Below, piece by piece: positions 9,428 through 20,026 of a DNA stretch of 40,483 nucleotides. The stretch is from the NCBI GenBank assembly GCA_947624655.1, contig CANQLH010000019.1, positions 1 to 40,483 on the forward strand, written 5' to 3'. The DNA is from an uncultured Clostridia bacterium. Its GTDB lineage: Bacteria; Bacillota; Clostridia; TANB77; CAG-508. Position 1 is the stretch's first letter; every line of letters begins with the position of its first letter. A model generated the notes under the pieces. That model did no database searches, was not told the origin of the DNA, and was given only the letters and a program-made list of their open reading frames with translations. Position numbers and translations under genes: made by a program.

Positions 9428-10210
9428 TTATTCACTTAATTTTTTGCTTTGCACACCATTTTGGTCTATTTCATAATTATCTTGATAAATTAAATCTGAT
9501 ATTTTTACAATATTATATCCCTTTTTTTGTATATTTTTTATTATTTGTTCAAGGCTATTTGCAGTATTTTCTGTCCCATTATGAAAAAGTATTATACTCC
9601 CATTCGTTAGCTTTTTATTAATCCTATCCCACATTTGTTCTCCATCTAGGCCTTCATAATCTAAAGAATCTATTGACCACTGAATTACTTTATATCCATT
9701 ATCTGTCGCAGATTTTATAACTGTATCATTGTATTCGCCATATGGACATCTATATAGTTTTACATCTTTTCCTGTTAATTTTTTTATTTTTTCACTGCAA
9801 TTTAATATTTCATTAACATTTTGCTCATAAGACAAACTATTTACATGCAAATGTTTATCTGAATGATTTGCAATTTCGTGTCCTTTTTCATTTATCTTTT
9901 TTACAGCATTAGGATTTTTATCTACCCAATCTCCCACCATAAAAAAAGTAGCCTTTACATTACACTTTTCTAGTGTTTGTAAAATCTTATCTATATCATC
10001 AGCATTCCATGCACAGTTTATACTAAGTGATATTCTTTTTTGTTGTGTATCAACACTATATATTGGAACTAATTTAGAAATATTTGAAGATGTTTCTATT
10101 GCTTTCATATCTGAATTTGTAAAATAGAATGATAAAATAAACAAAATTACAACAGTACTTGCTGCAATTAAATATGAATATATTTTTTGTTTATTGAATA
10201 CGAAGAACAT
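9428..10210 (-). CDS. Polysaccharide deacetylase, PdaB-like (NodB domain)
   Basis: The 260-residue protein has an N-terminal membrane anchor (about 10-30) followed by an extracellular NodB domain. The family's metal-binding motif is present as NHSDKH, the catalytic-site motif as RCPYGEYN, and the C-terminal motif as ILFHNGT. The first motif, normally TFDDG, reads INCAWNADD, as in the sporulation deacetylase PdaB. Expected role: N-deacetylation of peptidoglycan at the cell or spore surface. The ATG at 10210 has a strong GGAGG site, but that site lies in one arm of a 14-bp hairpin (10217-10259), which suggests translational control. Confidence 0.8.
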   Translation of the reverse strand: MFFVFNKQKIYSYLIAASTVVILFILSFYFTNSDMKAIETSSNISKLVPIYSVDTQQKRISLSINCAWNADDIDKILQTLEKCNVKATFFMVGDWVDKNPNAVKKINEKGHEIANHSDKHLHVNSLSYEQNVNEILNCSEKIKKLTGKDVKLYRCPYGEYNDTVIKSATDNGYKVIQWSIDSLDYEGLDGEQMWDRINKKLTNGSIILFHNGTENTANSLEQIIKNIQKKGYNIVKISDLIYQDNYEIDQNGVQSKKLSE

Positions 10211-10216
10211 ATTGTA

Positions 10217-10259
10217 CCTCCTAAAACAAGTTAGTAAATTCTATTCTTGCTTTAGGAGG
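10217..10259 (-). promoter_or_regulatory. Hairpin sequestering the ribosome binding site of the deacetylase gene
   Basis: In the minus-strand RNA, CCUCCUAAAGCAAG pairs with CUUGUUUUAGGAGG (13 Watson-Crick pairs and one G-U, 15-base loop). The 3' arm contains the GGAGG site seven bases before the ATG at 10210. There is no U tract, so a terminator is unlikely. It could act as a thermosensor, a protein-binding switch or a block to read-through translation. Confidence 0.65.
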
Positions 10260-10283
10260 AATATGCTTGCTAAAAAAATTTTC

Positions 10284-12555
10284 TTATCTTTGTGAGTTAT
10301 TTTCTTGGATTTGTTCTTGTTTTTGTAAATTTCTTTCAATCTCTTGTGCCATTTTTATATAGTCTACTCCATTTACGGCCTTTTCTCCTGTAAATATCTT
10401 CTTTCTAACATCTTTAATTGTAATTGGTTTTCGAGCAACTTTAGCTTCAAGTTCTTCCTTCATTCTTGGATTTTCTTCTATTAATTTACTATTTACTTGA
10501 TACCTTTTGCGATAAATATCTCTATCTTTCTCTGATATAATTAACTCTATTACTGCTTCTGCTTTTTCTTCTTGCATAATTTCAGGATTTTTTATTTTCT
10601 GAAAACATATAAGCTTTTCTTTTTCTTCTTCTGTTAATTCTTTTTCTTCTTTTGCTTCAATCTCAGCAAGTTTTTCTGAAATCATTATAATTCCACCAAA
10701 TAGATTTATATTCTCTATCCACGTATTTGCATCTATTGTTCCATTTGGCAATCGAAATTCAAATGTATCCCTGTTTTCATAATTAATTCCAAAATATCTT
10801 GATCCATGTTGTGCTTCTTTGGCAAACTTGTTTGCATTCTCTACACTATCAAGTTGTATTTTTCCAGTATTTAGCACTTCTTCAAAATTTCCTGAAATTG
10901 GGATTGCATATTTTAAAATACCATCACGAGGAATTTCCCCTTCTTTATTACTAATAATATAAAATATTTTTTCAGCATTTCCCCATAATTCTGTAAAATT
11001 ATTCCATGATTTACTAGTAGTTAAATAATCTTTGCCAATGTGAATATGACCACCGCATCTACTAGAAATTTCCTGTTGGCATTTTTCAAGTATATAGCAA
11101 ATCTTCTTTATTGATAGAGACGACTTATTTGTATCACCCGTTAATATTGGAGATACCACTTCTACTCCATCTGCTAGGCTTCCATCTCCGTTTGCATTTC
11201 CATCCTCCTATATTTTCAAGTTCTTTTATTTCTTTACTACATTTCCCTTCTGATTCAATTTCTATTCCTATTGTCATATCTTCAGGCAAATTAATTTTTC
11301 TTGTATCATCCTTGCTATATTCCATTTTTGAATTGTCTGCTTCTAATAGTGCTACAATGCTTTGGCTTAATCCAAGTTCTGCTATTTTTTCTGGCGTTAA
11401 ATAGCTTTCTATATTTCCTGTCGCTTTTATTACATTTGCTATATTAAATACTAAATTTTCATTTTCTTTATCTTGCCAGTCAAATAAGTATTTTTCTACA
11501 TTCCCTGTTTCTTTTATTAGAGTCGTTATACCAGATATATCTAAATGTAACTTAGCTATCTTTTCTGGCGTTAAGTAGCTTTCCATATTTCCTGTTGCCT
11601 TTATTAAATCTGTTATATCATTTGTGCTTAAATGTAACTTAGCTACCCTTTCTGGTGTCAGATAGCTTTCTATATTTTCTTCCCCTTTTATTACATTTGC
11701 AATTGTAAATTTTAAATTTTCATCCTCTTTATCTTGCCAATCAAATAGGTATTTTTCTACATCCCCTGTTTCTTTTATTAGATTTGTTATATCATGTAAA
11801 TATAAATCTAACTCTGCTATCTTTTCTGGTGTTAGATAGCTTTCTATATTTCCTGTACCTTTTATTACATTTGCTATCGTAAATATTAAATTTTCATTCT
11901 CTTTATCTTGCCAATCAAATAAGTATTTCTCTATATTCCCTGTTTTCTTTATTAGGGTTGTTATACCAAATGTATTTAGATGTAACTTAGCTATCTTTTC
12001 TGGTGTTAGATAGCTTTCTATATTTCCTGTAGCTCTTATTAGATTTGTTACATCAGCTGGATTTAAATGCATCTCTGCTATCTTTTCTGGTGTTAGATAG
12101 CTTTCTATATTTCCTGTACCTTTTACTACATTTGCCATAGTAAATATTAAATTCTCATCCTCTTTATCTTGCCAATCAAATAAGTATTTCTCTATATTTT
12201 CTACTTCTCTTATTAGATTTGTTATATCATGTGCATATAAATGTAACTTAGCTACCTTTTCTGGTGTTAGATAGCTTTCTATATTTCCTGTACCTTTTAT
12301 TACATTTGTTATATTAAAATATTTATACTTTTTATCTTGCCAATCAAATAGGTATTTTTCTTTATCTCCTGTTTCTCTTATTAGATATGATATATCAGAT
12401 GCATCTAAATTTAATTCTACTATCTTTTCTGGCATTAGGTAACTTTCTATATTTCCTGTTGCTTTTATTAATTCTATTATATTTAACTCCAATTCTGCTA
12501 TCTTTTCTGGAGACATTAAACACTCTTCTGCAAATTGTCTATCTATTCTATCCAT
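10284..12555 (-). CDS. Repeat protein fused to an amidoligase domain, +1 frameshift at CGG
   Basis: With the shift the protein has 756 residues. The first 390 or so form fourteen tandem units of about 29 residues that mix two types: one with ESYLTPEKIAxLxL and one with EKYLFDWQDKENENL. The C-terminal part is an Amidoligase_2 domain: TIGIEIESEG, then GWKCK-GDGSLADGVEVVSP, then CGGHIHIG, the usual order for this ATP-grasp-like family, which makes amide bonds on peptides or cell-wall stems. The break is at CGG 11188-11190; unshifted reading leaves the family and stops about 19 codons later. Other CGG triplets (TGC GGT, ACG GGT) are out of frame and harmless. The upstream gene at 12567 ends 11 bases before the start. 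Substrate unknown. Confidence 0.8.
11188..11190 (-). other. CGG +1 recoding site in the amidoligase gene
   Basis: AAA [C] GGA: Lys then Gly, opening the conserved DGSL-VEVVSP motif. Confidence 0.85.
11355..12520. repeat. Tandem 87-bp repeats inside the amidoligase gene
   Basis: Fourteen 29-codon units, counted on the protein. The landmark CTGGYG recurs mostly at 87 or 174 bases (for example 11391, 11565, 11652, 11826, 12000, 12087, 12261). Two unit types are mixed. Confidence 0.85.
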
Positions 12556-12566
12556 TCGTATCTACA

Positions 12567-13016
12567 CTATTTCCTTTTAAATAAATTTATTATCTTCTTT
12601 ATTATTTTTATAAAAAAGTTTTCTTTCTCATATTTTTTTATTTGTGTTTCTTTTCTTTTCAATAAATCATTTGAATTATCAGTTTTTCCATTAAATAGCT
12701 CATTTGGATTATATTTTAATGTTTTTTCTTCTTCATTTTTTAGAATATCTTGTTTGAATTTTTGTTTTATTTTTACTTTTTCTTCTTCAGTACCTAAATA
12801 ATTCAAATACACATAAGACAAAATTGTTTTTGTTTCTTGCAGAAGTTCTTGCTTATCAAAATTATCATCGAGCTCGAAATTATATTCTTCATTCATATTA
12901 TTTTTTAGCATATCTATAAACGATTTTGGAATTAATTCAAGTTCAGATTTATCAAAATTTTGTAAAATTACATAAACTTCTTTATATGCATTTGGATAAT
13001 TTTCTTCTTTTATCAT
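12567..13016 (-). CDS. Hypothetical protein with basic amphipathic C-terminus
   Basis: Protein of 149 residues, rich in Lys and Glu and predicted mostly helical. It ends in FFIKIIKKIINLFKRK, an amphipathic and strongly basic helix that could lie on a membrane. It starts at an ATG at 13016 after AGAGGA. It is directly upstream of the repeat-amidoligase gene and probably co-transcribed. No family recognised. Confidence 0.6.
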   Translation of the reverse strand: MIKEENYPNAYKEVYVILQNFDKSELELIPKSFIDMLKNNMNEEYNFELDDNFDKQELLQETKTILSYVYLNYLGTEEEKVKIKQKFKQDILKNEEEKTLKYNPNELFNGKTDNSNDLLKRKETQIKKYEKENFFIKIIKKIINLFKRK

Positions 13017-13083
13017 ATGAATTCCTCTTCTTTATTTTAAAATTAAGATTAACAATAACACTTTAGAGTTATAAATATATCAG

Positions 13084-14268
13084 CTATTCTCCGCCTTTCA
13101 TATGCTTTCTCGTCATTTCTAAAAGATTAAGCTTTGAAAAGCCAACTATTTGTGTTTTTGACCTATCTTGTTTTAAGTTTTCCTCTAGTATTTTAATAAT
13201 TTCTTTCTTATGTTCTTCATCCGTCATATCAATATAGTCTATTATTATTATACCACCAATATCTCTTAATCTAAGTTGTTTTGCAATTTCTATACTTGCC
13301 TCATTATTTACTTTAAAAACTGTCTGTTCCAAATTTTTATTTCCAGTGTATTTACCAGAGTTTACATCAATTGCTGTAAGTGCCTCAGTCTTATCAATTG
13401 TAATAAATCCTCCACACTTAAGCCATACTTTTCTTTGTTTTGTTTTCTCTATCTGTTCTTTTATATCATATATTGTAAATATATCCTCTTTTTCTCTTAG
13501 CTCAACTAATATTTCAGCTTCATTTAACTTTTCTAAAAATTTCTTTACTTCATTGTAATACTTCTTATCATTTACAACTATTCTACTAATATCTTTATCC
13601 ACTAAATCTATAAGTAATTTTTCTATGAAGCTTTGTCCATCATAGACAAGACATGGTGCGTTTTTTGATTCATCTTCCTTGATTTTTTTAATTTTTTTCC
13701 ATTCGGATATTGAAGATTTTATATCTTTTTCTAGCTCTTCTTTCGTTTTATTTATTGCTGATGTTCTAACAATAACCCCATAGCCTTTTGGTAAAATTTC
13801 ATCTACTATGTTATTTAATCTATTTTTTTCTTTTTCTTCTTCTATTTTTTGTGATATAGTTCTAATTTCAGTATCTGGCATTAATACAAAATATCTACTT
13901 GGTATGCTAATATGTGTTGAAACTTTTGCTCCCTTCATATTCGTTGCATCTCTTTTAACTTGTATTAAAATTCTATCATTTACCTTTACTAATTTTTTTA
14001 TATTTTTTTCTTCTTCTACATTTTTGTTTTTTACTATATCAATTTTAGGCAAAATATCTTTTAAATGTATAAATGTATTTCTATCTTCCCCAATGTCAAT
14101 AAACGCTGCTTGCATACCTTGCAAAACATTTTGTACTCTTCCTAAATATATTCTTCCTTCTAGTCTTTTCTTTTTTTCATTTTCTTCATACTTTTCTAAT
14201 AGATTTCCATTTTCTACTAATACTATTTGTGCAACATCAGCTTCTTTATTTATAAATATCTCTTTCAC
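13084..14268 (-). CDS. rng: Ribonuclease G/E family protein without the Zn-link
   Basis: The 394-residue protein has an N-terminal S1 domain (about 38-120, GRIYLGRVQNVLQGMQAAFIDIG), then the RNase E/G core with ALTAIDVNSGKYTG and IIIIDYIDM, which carry the two metal-binding aspartates. It ends at LLEMTRKHMKGGE. Relatives normally continue with a CPxCxG zinc-link needed for dimer or tetramer contacts, and that part is absent. The GTG start at 14268 has a GGAGG site. The CGG near the end (GGC GGA) is out of frame, so recoding does not explain the short C-terminus. It probably works in 16S rRNA and mRNA processing. The next gene upstream is pth. Confidence 0.85.
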   Translation of the reverse strand: MKEIFINKEADVAQIVLVENGNLLEKYEENEKKKRLEGRIYLGRVQNVLQGMQAAFIDIGEDRNTFIHLKDILPKIDIVKNKNVEEEKNIKKLVKVNDRILIQVKRDATNMKGAKVSTHISIPSRYFVLMPDTEIRTISQKIEEEKEKNRLNNIVDEILPKGYGVIVRTSAINKTKEELEKDIKSSISEWKKIKKIKEDESKNAPCLVYDGQSFIEKLLIDLVDKDISRIVVNDKKYYNEVKKFLEKLNEAEILVELREKEDIFTIYDIKEQIEKTKQRKVWLKCGGFITIDKTEALTAIDVNSGKYTGNKNLEQTVFKVNNEASIEIAKQLRLRDIGGIIIIDYIDMTDEEHKKEIIKILEENLKQDRSKTQIVGFSKLNLLEMTRKHMKGGE

Positions 14269-14293
14269 TTAAACCTCCAATTACTTTTTGCAT

Positions 14294-14846
14294 TTAATTA
14301 AATTTATTCATTGCATAATCAATCCCACTTTTTATTATTTCTTCTACTGCAAGTGCAGATGTAACTATTGCTTCATCTAAAACTTTTCGACTTTCACTAT
14401 CTATCTTTTGCAATACAAAATCTTTTAAATCAATATCTGTTTTTCCGTATTCCTACTTTTATTCTGAAAAAATCCTTATTTCCTAATTCTTGTACAACAG
14501 ATTTCATTCCATTATGAGTTCCTGCTCCACCTAATTTTCTGATTTTGATTTTTCCTTCTGGAGTATCTATATCATCATGAATTATTATTATTTTGTTTCC
14601 TTCTATTTTATAAAAATCTTTAAAACTTCTTACTGATGTTCCACTTGAATTCATATATGTTTGAGGTTTTACAAGTATTACTTTTTCATTCTTTATAATT
14701 CCTTGCCCATATAAAGAATTAAATTTATTTCTATTTATTTCTATTTCATTTCTTTTTGCAATTTCATTTACTACATCAAATCCCATATTATGCCTAGTGT
14801 TTGCATATTCTTCTTCTGGATTTCCTAATCCTACAATTAAATACAA
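14294..14846 (-). CDS. pth: Peptidyl-tRNA hydrolase, +1 frameshift at CGG
   Basis: Essential enzyme that frees tRNA from stalled peptidyl-tRNA. LIVGLGNPEEEYANTRHNMGF carries the catalytic His region; KPQTYMNSSG and IIHDDIDTPEGKIKIRKLGGAGTHNGMKS follow, all classical. At CGG 14445-14447 the frame must move +1 to read KVGI-GKTDIDLKDFVLQKI and then a normal helical C-terminus, ending at the stop 14294-14296. The restored protein has 183 residues, the usual size; unshifted it would stop three codons later at 138. The TTG start at 14846 is supported by AAGGAGG. Confidence 0.92.
14445..14447 (-). other. pth: CGG +1 recoding site in pth
   Basis: ATA [C] GGA: Ile then Gly, in the conserved KVGIGK motif. 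Confidence 0.88.
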
Positions 14847-14923
14847 TTTTGTTTCCTCCTTAATCTATAATAAATATTTTATATTGTTTTTTGTCTTTTT
14901 ACAAGTAGTTTTTACGTAAATTA

Positions 14924-14952
14924 TTGATATTTTTTGTTTTGAAGTGTATAAT
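14924..14952 (+). promoter_or_regulatory. Sigma-A promoter of pflB
   Basis: -35 TTGATA (14924-14929), 17-base spacer, -10 TATAAT (14947-14952). The GGGAGG ribosome site at 14977-14982 precedes the ATG at 14990. Confidence 0.8.
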
Positions 14953-14989
14953 AGAAATGTTGAGTTAAATTATAAAGGGAGGTATTCTT

Positions 14990-17227
14990 ATGAAATTTGA
15001 TGCTTGGGAAGGTTTCCAAGGTGGAAAATGGCAAAGAGAGATTAATGTTAGAGACTTTATACAATCTAACTATACACCTTATGAAGGCGATTCTTCTTTC
15101 CTTGCTGGTACAACTGAAAAAACAAAAAAACTATGGAATGAAGTTTTAGATTTATTTGAGAAAGAGAAAAAGTCTGAAGGTGGTGTTTTAGACATCGATA
15201 CTAAAACAATTTCTACTATTGCTTCTCACAAAGCAGGATATATAGATAAATCTTTAGAAGAAATTGTTGGTCTTCAAACAGATGCACCTTTAAAAAGAGC
15301 TATTATGCCTTTTGGTGGTGTAAGAATAGTTGAAAAATCTTGTGAAGCATATGGAAGAAAAATGGATCCAGATACAGCAGCTATATTCCACGGAGCTAGA
15401 AAAACACATAATGATGGTGTTTTTGATGTTTATACTCCTGATGTAAGAGCTGCAAGAAGTTCACATTTACTTACAGGTCTTCCTGATGGATATGGTCGTG
15501 GAAGAATTATAGGTGATTACAGACGTATTCCTCTTTATGGTGTAGATGCCTTAATTGAAGAAAGAAAACACGTTATGGAATTATTAGATCAAGATAGTTT
15601 TACAGAGGAATTAGTTAGAGAAAGAGAAGAATTTGCTGAACAAATTAAAGCATTAGAAGCTTTAAAAGTAATGGCACAAAAATATGACTTAGATATTTCA
15701 AAACCTGCAACTTCTGCAAAAGAAGCTGTTCAATGGTTATATTTTGGATATTTAGCAGCAATTAAAGATCAAAACGGAGCTGCTATGAGTCTTGGTAGGA
15801 CATCTTCTTTCTTAGATATTTATTTTGAAAGAGACTTAAAGAATGGTAAATTAACTGAAGAAGGTGCTCAAGAAATAATGGATCACTTTATTATGAAACT
15901 TAGAATGGTTAGATTCTTAAGAACACCTGAATACAATGAGTTATTTAGTGGAGACCCAGTTTGGGTAACAGAAAGTATCGGTGGTATGGGAATTGATGGC
16001 AGAACTTTAGTTACAAAGAACTCATTTAGAATTTTACACACATTAGAGAATTTAGGTCCTGCTCCAGAACCAAACTTAACTGTTCTTTGGTCTACAAGAC
16101 TACCTAGAGGATTTAAAGAATATACAACAGGACTTTCTATTAAAACTTCTTCTATTCAATATGAAAATGATGATTTAATGAGAAAATTTTGGGGAGATGA
16201 TTATGGAATTGCATGCTGTGTTTCTGCAATGCGTATCGGTAAACAAATGCAATTCTTTGGTGCACGTGCAAACCTTGCTAAAACTCTACTTTATGCTATC
16301 AATGGTGGTAGAGATGAAAAATCAGGAAAGCAAATAACTCCTAAATTTGCTCCAATTACTTCTGAATATCTTGATTATAACGAAGTTATGGAAAAATTTG
16401 ATAATATGATGGAATATGTAGCAAAAATCTACATCAAAGCTTTGAATGCTATCCATTATATGCATGATAAATACTCTTATGAAGCAATAGAAATGGCTCT
16501 TCATGATAGAGATATATTAAGAACTATGGCATGTGGAATTGCTGGTCTTTCAGTTGTTGCAGATTCACTTTCAGCTATAAAATATGCTAAGGTTAAAGTT
16601 ATTAGAGATGAAACTGGACTTGCTGTTGATTATCAAATTGAAGGAGATTTCCCTAAATATGGTAATGATGATGATAGAGTTGATGAAATAGCTGTTGATG
16701 TTATTAAGAAATTCTTAGGAAAAATACAAAAACACACTACCTATAAACATTCAAAGCATACATTATCAGTTCTTACAATAACATCTAACGTTGTTTATGG
16801 TAAAGCAACAGGTACTACTCCTGATGGTAGAAAAGGAGGAGAACCTTTCGGACCTGGAGCTAACCCTCTACATGGTAGAGATACAAATGGAGCACTCGCT
16901 GTTATGAATACTATTGCTAAACTTCCTTATGAATATGCAGAAGATGGTATATCATATACCTTCTCTATTACACCAAAGGCTCTTGGTAAAGATGATTCTT
17001 CAAGAGTTAATAACTTAGTAAGTATGCTTGATGGATTTTTCGCTCAAGACGGACATCATATCAACGTAAACGTATTTGATAGGTCTTTATTATTAGATGC
17101 TATGGAGCATCCTGAAAAATATCCTCAACTTACAATTAGAGTTTCTGGATATGCTGTAAACTTTGTAAAATTAACTCGTGAGCAACAGCTTGATGTTATT
17201 AACAGAACTATCCATGAAAAGATTTAA
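14990..17227 (+). CDS. pflB: Formate C-acetyltransferase (pyruvate formate-lyase)
   Basis: Glycyl-radical enzyme that converts pyruvate and CoA to acetyl-CoA and formate in anaerobic metabolism. The 745-residue protein has the catalytic cysteine pair in GIACCVSAM (about residue 410) and the glycyl-radical site [10 protein letters not shown] near the C-terminus. Length and motif order are full. Several CGG triplets occur only out of frame (ATC GGT, CAC GGA, AAC GGA, TTC GGA, GAC GGA) and the frame is unbroken for the whole gene. It starts from a strong promoter and is followed, after a structured element, by its activase gene. Confidence 0.97.
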   Translation: MKFDAWEGFQGGKWQREINVRDFIQSNYTPYEGDSSFLAGTTEKTKKLWNEVLDLFEKEKKSEGGVLDIDTKTISTIASHKAGYIDKSLEEIVGLQTDAPLKRAIMPFGGVRIVEKSCEAYGRKMDPDTAAIFHGARKTHNDGVFDVYTPDVRAARSSHLLTGLPDGYGRGRIIGDYRRIPLYGVDALIEERKHVMELLDQDSFTEELVREREEFAEQIKALEALKVMAQKYDLDISKPATSAKEAVQWLYFGYLAAIKDQNGAAMSLGRTSSFLDIYFERDLKNGKLTEEGAQEIMDHFIMKLRMVRFLRTPEYNELFSGDPVWVTESIGGMGIDGRTLVTKNSFRILHTLENLGPAPEPNLTVLWSTRLPRGFKEYTTGLSIKTSSIQYENDDLMRKFWGDDYGIACCVSAMRIGKQMQFFGARANLAKTLLYAINGGRDEKSGKQITPKFAPITSEYLDYNEVMEKFDNMMEYVAKIYIKALNAIHYMHDKYSYEAIEMALHDRDILRTMACGIAGLSVVADSLSAIKYAKVKVIRDETGLAVDYQIEGDFPKYGNDDDRVDEIAVDVIKKFLGKIQKHTTYKHSKHTLSVLTITSNVVYGKATGTTPDGRKGGEPFGPGANPLHGRDTNGALAVMNTIAKLPYEYAEDGISYTFSITPKALGKDDSSRVNNLVSMLDGFFAQDGHHINVNVFDRSLLLDAMEHPEKYPQLTIRVSGYAVNFVKLTREQQLDVINRTIHEKI

Positions 17228-17314
17228 TTAGAAAAATAAACTTCGTATTGCGTTGTTGAAAATAAGCTAAAAATCCTCAATGTGCAAAAAGCACGAAAAG
17301 ATATAATTAGCTAT

Positions 17315-17453
17315 AAATCAAATATATTATTTTTCTGTTCCTTGGTGTCGTAGCCTACTAAAATAGTTTAAAAAAGTAGGCTACTCCATTCGCCCTTCGC
17401 TAACGCTTCGGTTAATCGCTTACGCGTCACATTCAAAATAATATATTTGATTT
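17315..17453. repeat. Structured element E1 between pflB and pflA
   Basis: Perfect 19-bp inverted arms (17315-17333 and 17435-17453) enclose a GC-richer core. The core holds GTTCCTTGGTGTCG, a 10-bp hairpin (17350-17359 with 17375-17384), CTCCATTCGCCCTTCGC and GCTTACGCGTCAC. The core motifs recur in the elements at 27552-27736 and 29193-29415, while the arm sequence is different in each. It lies inside a presumed operon and has no U tract typical of a terminator. Confidence 0.7.
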
Positions 17454-17485
17454 TCTTATTTTTATTATTAAAGGAAGTTTTTAAG

Positions 17486-18209
17486 ATGGAAGGAAATCAG
17501 AGTTTAAGAGTTCATTCTTTTGAAAGTTTTGGTACTGTTGACGGACCTGGGATAAGATATGTTATCTTTCTTCAAGGCTGTCACTTAAGATGTAAATATT
17601 GTCAAAATAGAGATACTTGGGAAGAAAATGTAGGTCAGATTATACCTATAGAAGATATTGTACAAAAAATCCTAAAATATCAAAGTTATATAAAACCTTC
17701 TGGTGGAGGTATAACGGTTTCTGGAGGGGAACCTCTACTTCAAGCAAAATCGTTGATTGCTTTATTTAAGGAATTAAAAAAATACGACATTCATACAGCT
17801 ATTGATACTTCTGGTATGTTTGGATTAACTGATACTGTTAAGGAATTAATTGATTTAACAGATTTATTTTTGTTAGATATTAAACATATAGTCCCATCTA
17901 AGTCAAAAGAATTAGTTGGTTTTTCAAATGAACTTGAAATCCAATTTGCAAAATATTTAAGCAGTATTGGAAAGCCTATGTGGATAAGACAAGTTTTAGT
18001 TCCAGGATATACTGACTCTGAAGAAGATTTACTTAAACTAAAGGAATTTATCTCTTCTTTAAAAACTGTACAAAAAGTTGAAGTTCTTCCTTATCACGAT
18101 TTAGGTAAATTCAAATGGGAAAATATGGGTGTTAAATATCCTCTTGATGATACAAGACCTGCAACACAGGAAGATTTTGAAAAAGCAAAAAAAATTTTAC
18201 GGAATTTAA
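17486..18209 (+). CDS. pflA: Pyruvate formate-lyase activating enzyme, +1 frameshift at CGG four codons before the stop
   Basis: Radical SAM activase that installs the glycyl radical in PflB. The cluster motif GCHLRCKYCQNRDTW and the glycine-rich GGGITVSGGEP are present. The start is taken as the ATG at 17486, eight bases after AAGGAAG; an upstream in-frame ATG at 17447 lies in the arm of element E1 and lacks family sequence. Near the end the frame meets CGG (18200-18202). Skipping C18200 gives AKKIL-GI and a TAA at 18207-18209, the ordinary PflA ending (240 residues). Without the shift it would run nine more codons into the following hairpin (stop at 18233-18235). Confidence 0.93.
18200..18202 (+). 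other. pflA: CGG +1 recoding site in pflA
   Basis: TTA [C] GGA ATT TAA: the shift gives L-G-I-stop. The only plus-strand case in the window. Confidence 0.75.
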
Positions 18210-18228
18210 AAACACGCTTGATACTTTT

Positions 18229-18281
18229 GAAGTGACACCAAATTGTTAAACTTTTTTTGTCTAACAATTTGGTGTCACTTC
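18229..18281. repeat. 20-bp perfect hairpin between convergent pflA and glmU
   Basis: Arms 18229-18248 and 18262-18281 are perfect reverse complements around a 13-base T-rich loop. They contain GACACCAAA, also seen in the core of the E1/E2 elements. Neither strand has a T tract after the stem, so it is not a textbook terminator, although its place between convergent genes suggests one. Confidence 0.65.
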
Positions 18282-18301
18282 ATTTCAATTGTGCTTTTCT
18301 T

Positions 18302-19562
<1,261 letters not shown>

Positions 19563-19625
19563 AGTATTATGTTCCCCCACTTTTGTTTAAATTTATATCA
19601 GTAATATTATATGCTTGTTTATTAT

Positions 19626-19964
19626 TTATGTTTCCTTTTCACTCCATCTAGCCATTTTCATTTCTCTATAAATATCTAATATCTTTGAATATTTTTGATA
19701 CTCATCTTCCCATAAAATATTTGGTACTTTATCAAATGCTCTAAATACCTTTTCTGCTTCTAATAAAAACACAACTTGCTGATTCTTCGTAAGCTTATCA
19801 TACTTTCTTGATACATTATATAGATTATCTAAAATTTCATTTGCCTGAATAAAATCTATAAAGTCTTTAATATTCATTCCTGCCGATTTTATTTGAATTA
19901 CAGCAAATATTACTAAAACTATTATTAAAACTATTAATAAACAAATTACTTCTAATATTTCCAC
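19626..19964 (-). CDS. Small membrane-anchored hypothetical protein
   Basis: Protein of 112 residues with an N-terminal transmembrane helix (about 4-25) and a helical soluble part (KLTKNQQVVFLLEAEKVFRAFDKVPNILWEDEYQKY). It lies between dgt and glmU in the same orientation. No family recognised. The CGG in TCG GCA is out of frame. Confidence 0.6.
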   Translation of the reverse strand: MEILEVICLLIVLIIVLVIFAVIQIKSAGMNIKDFIDFIQANEILDNLYNVSRKYDKLTKNQQVVFLLEAEKVFRAFDKVPNILWEDEYQKYSKILDIYREMKMARWSEKET

Positions 19965-20026
19965 TTATATTCTCCTATATTTTTTCATAAGTATTTTAGC
20001 ATACTTCTACATTTTTTGCAACTTTA

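Noticed and set aside
10262-10294. Ten-residue plus-strand peptide MLAKKIFLSL behind an AGGAGG site
   Set aside because: The ribosome site is simply the other arm of the inverted repeat that hides the deacetylase site, and the frame lies antisense to the end of the amidoligase gene.
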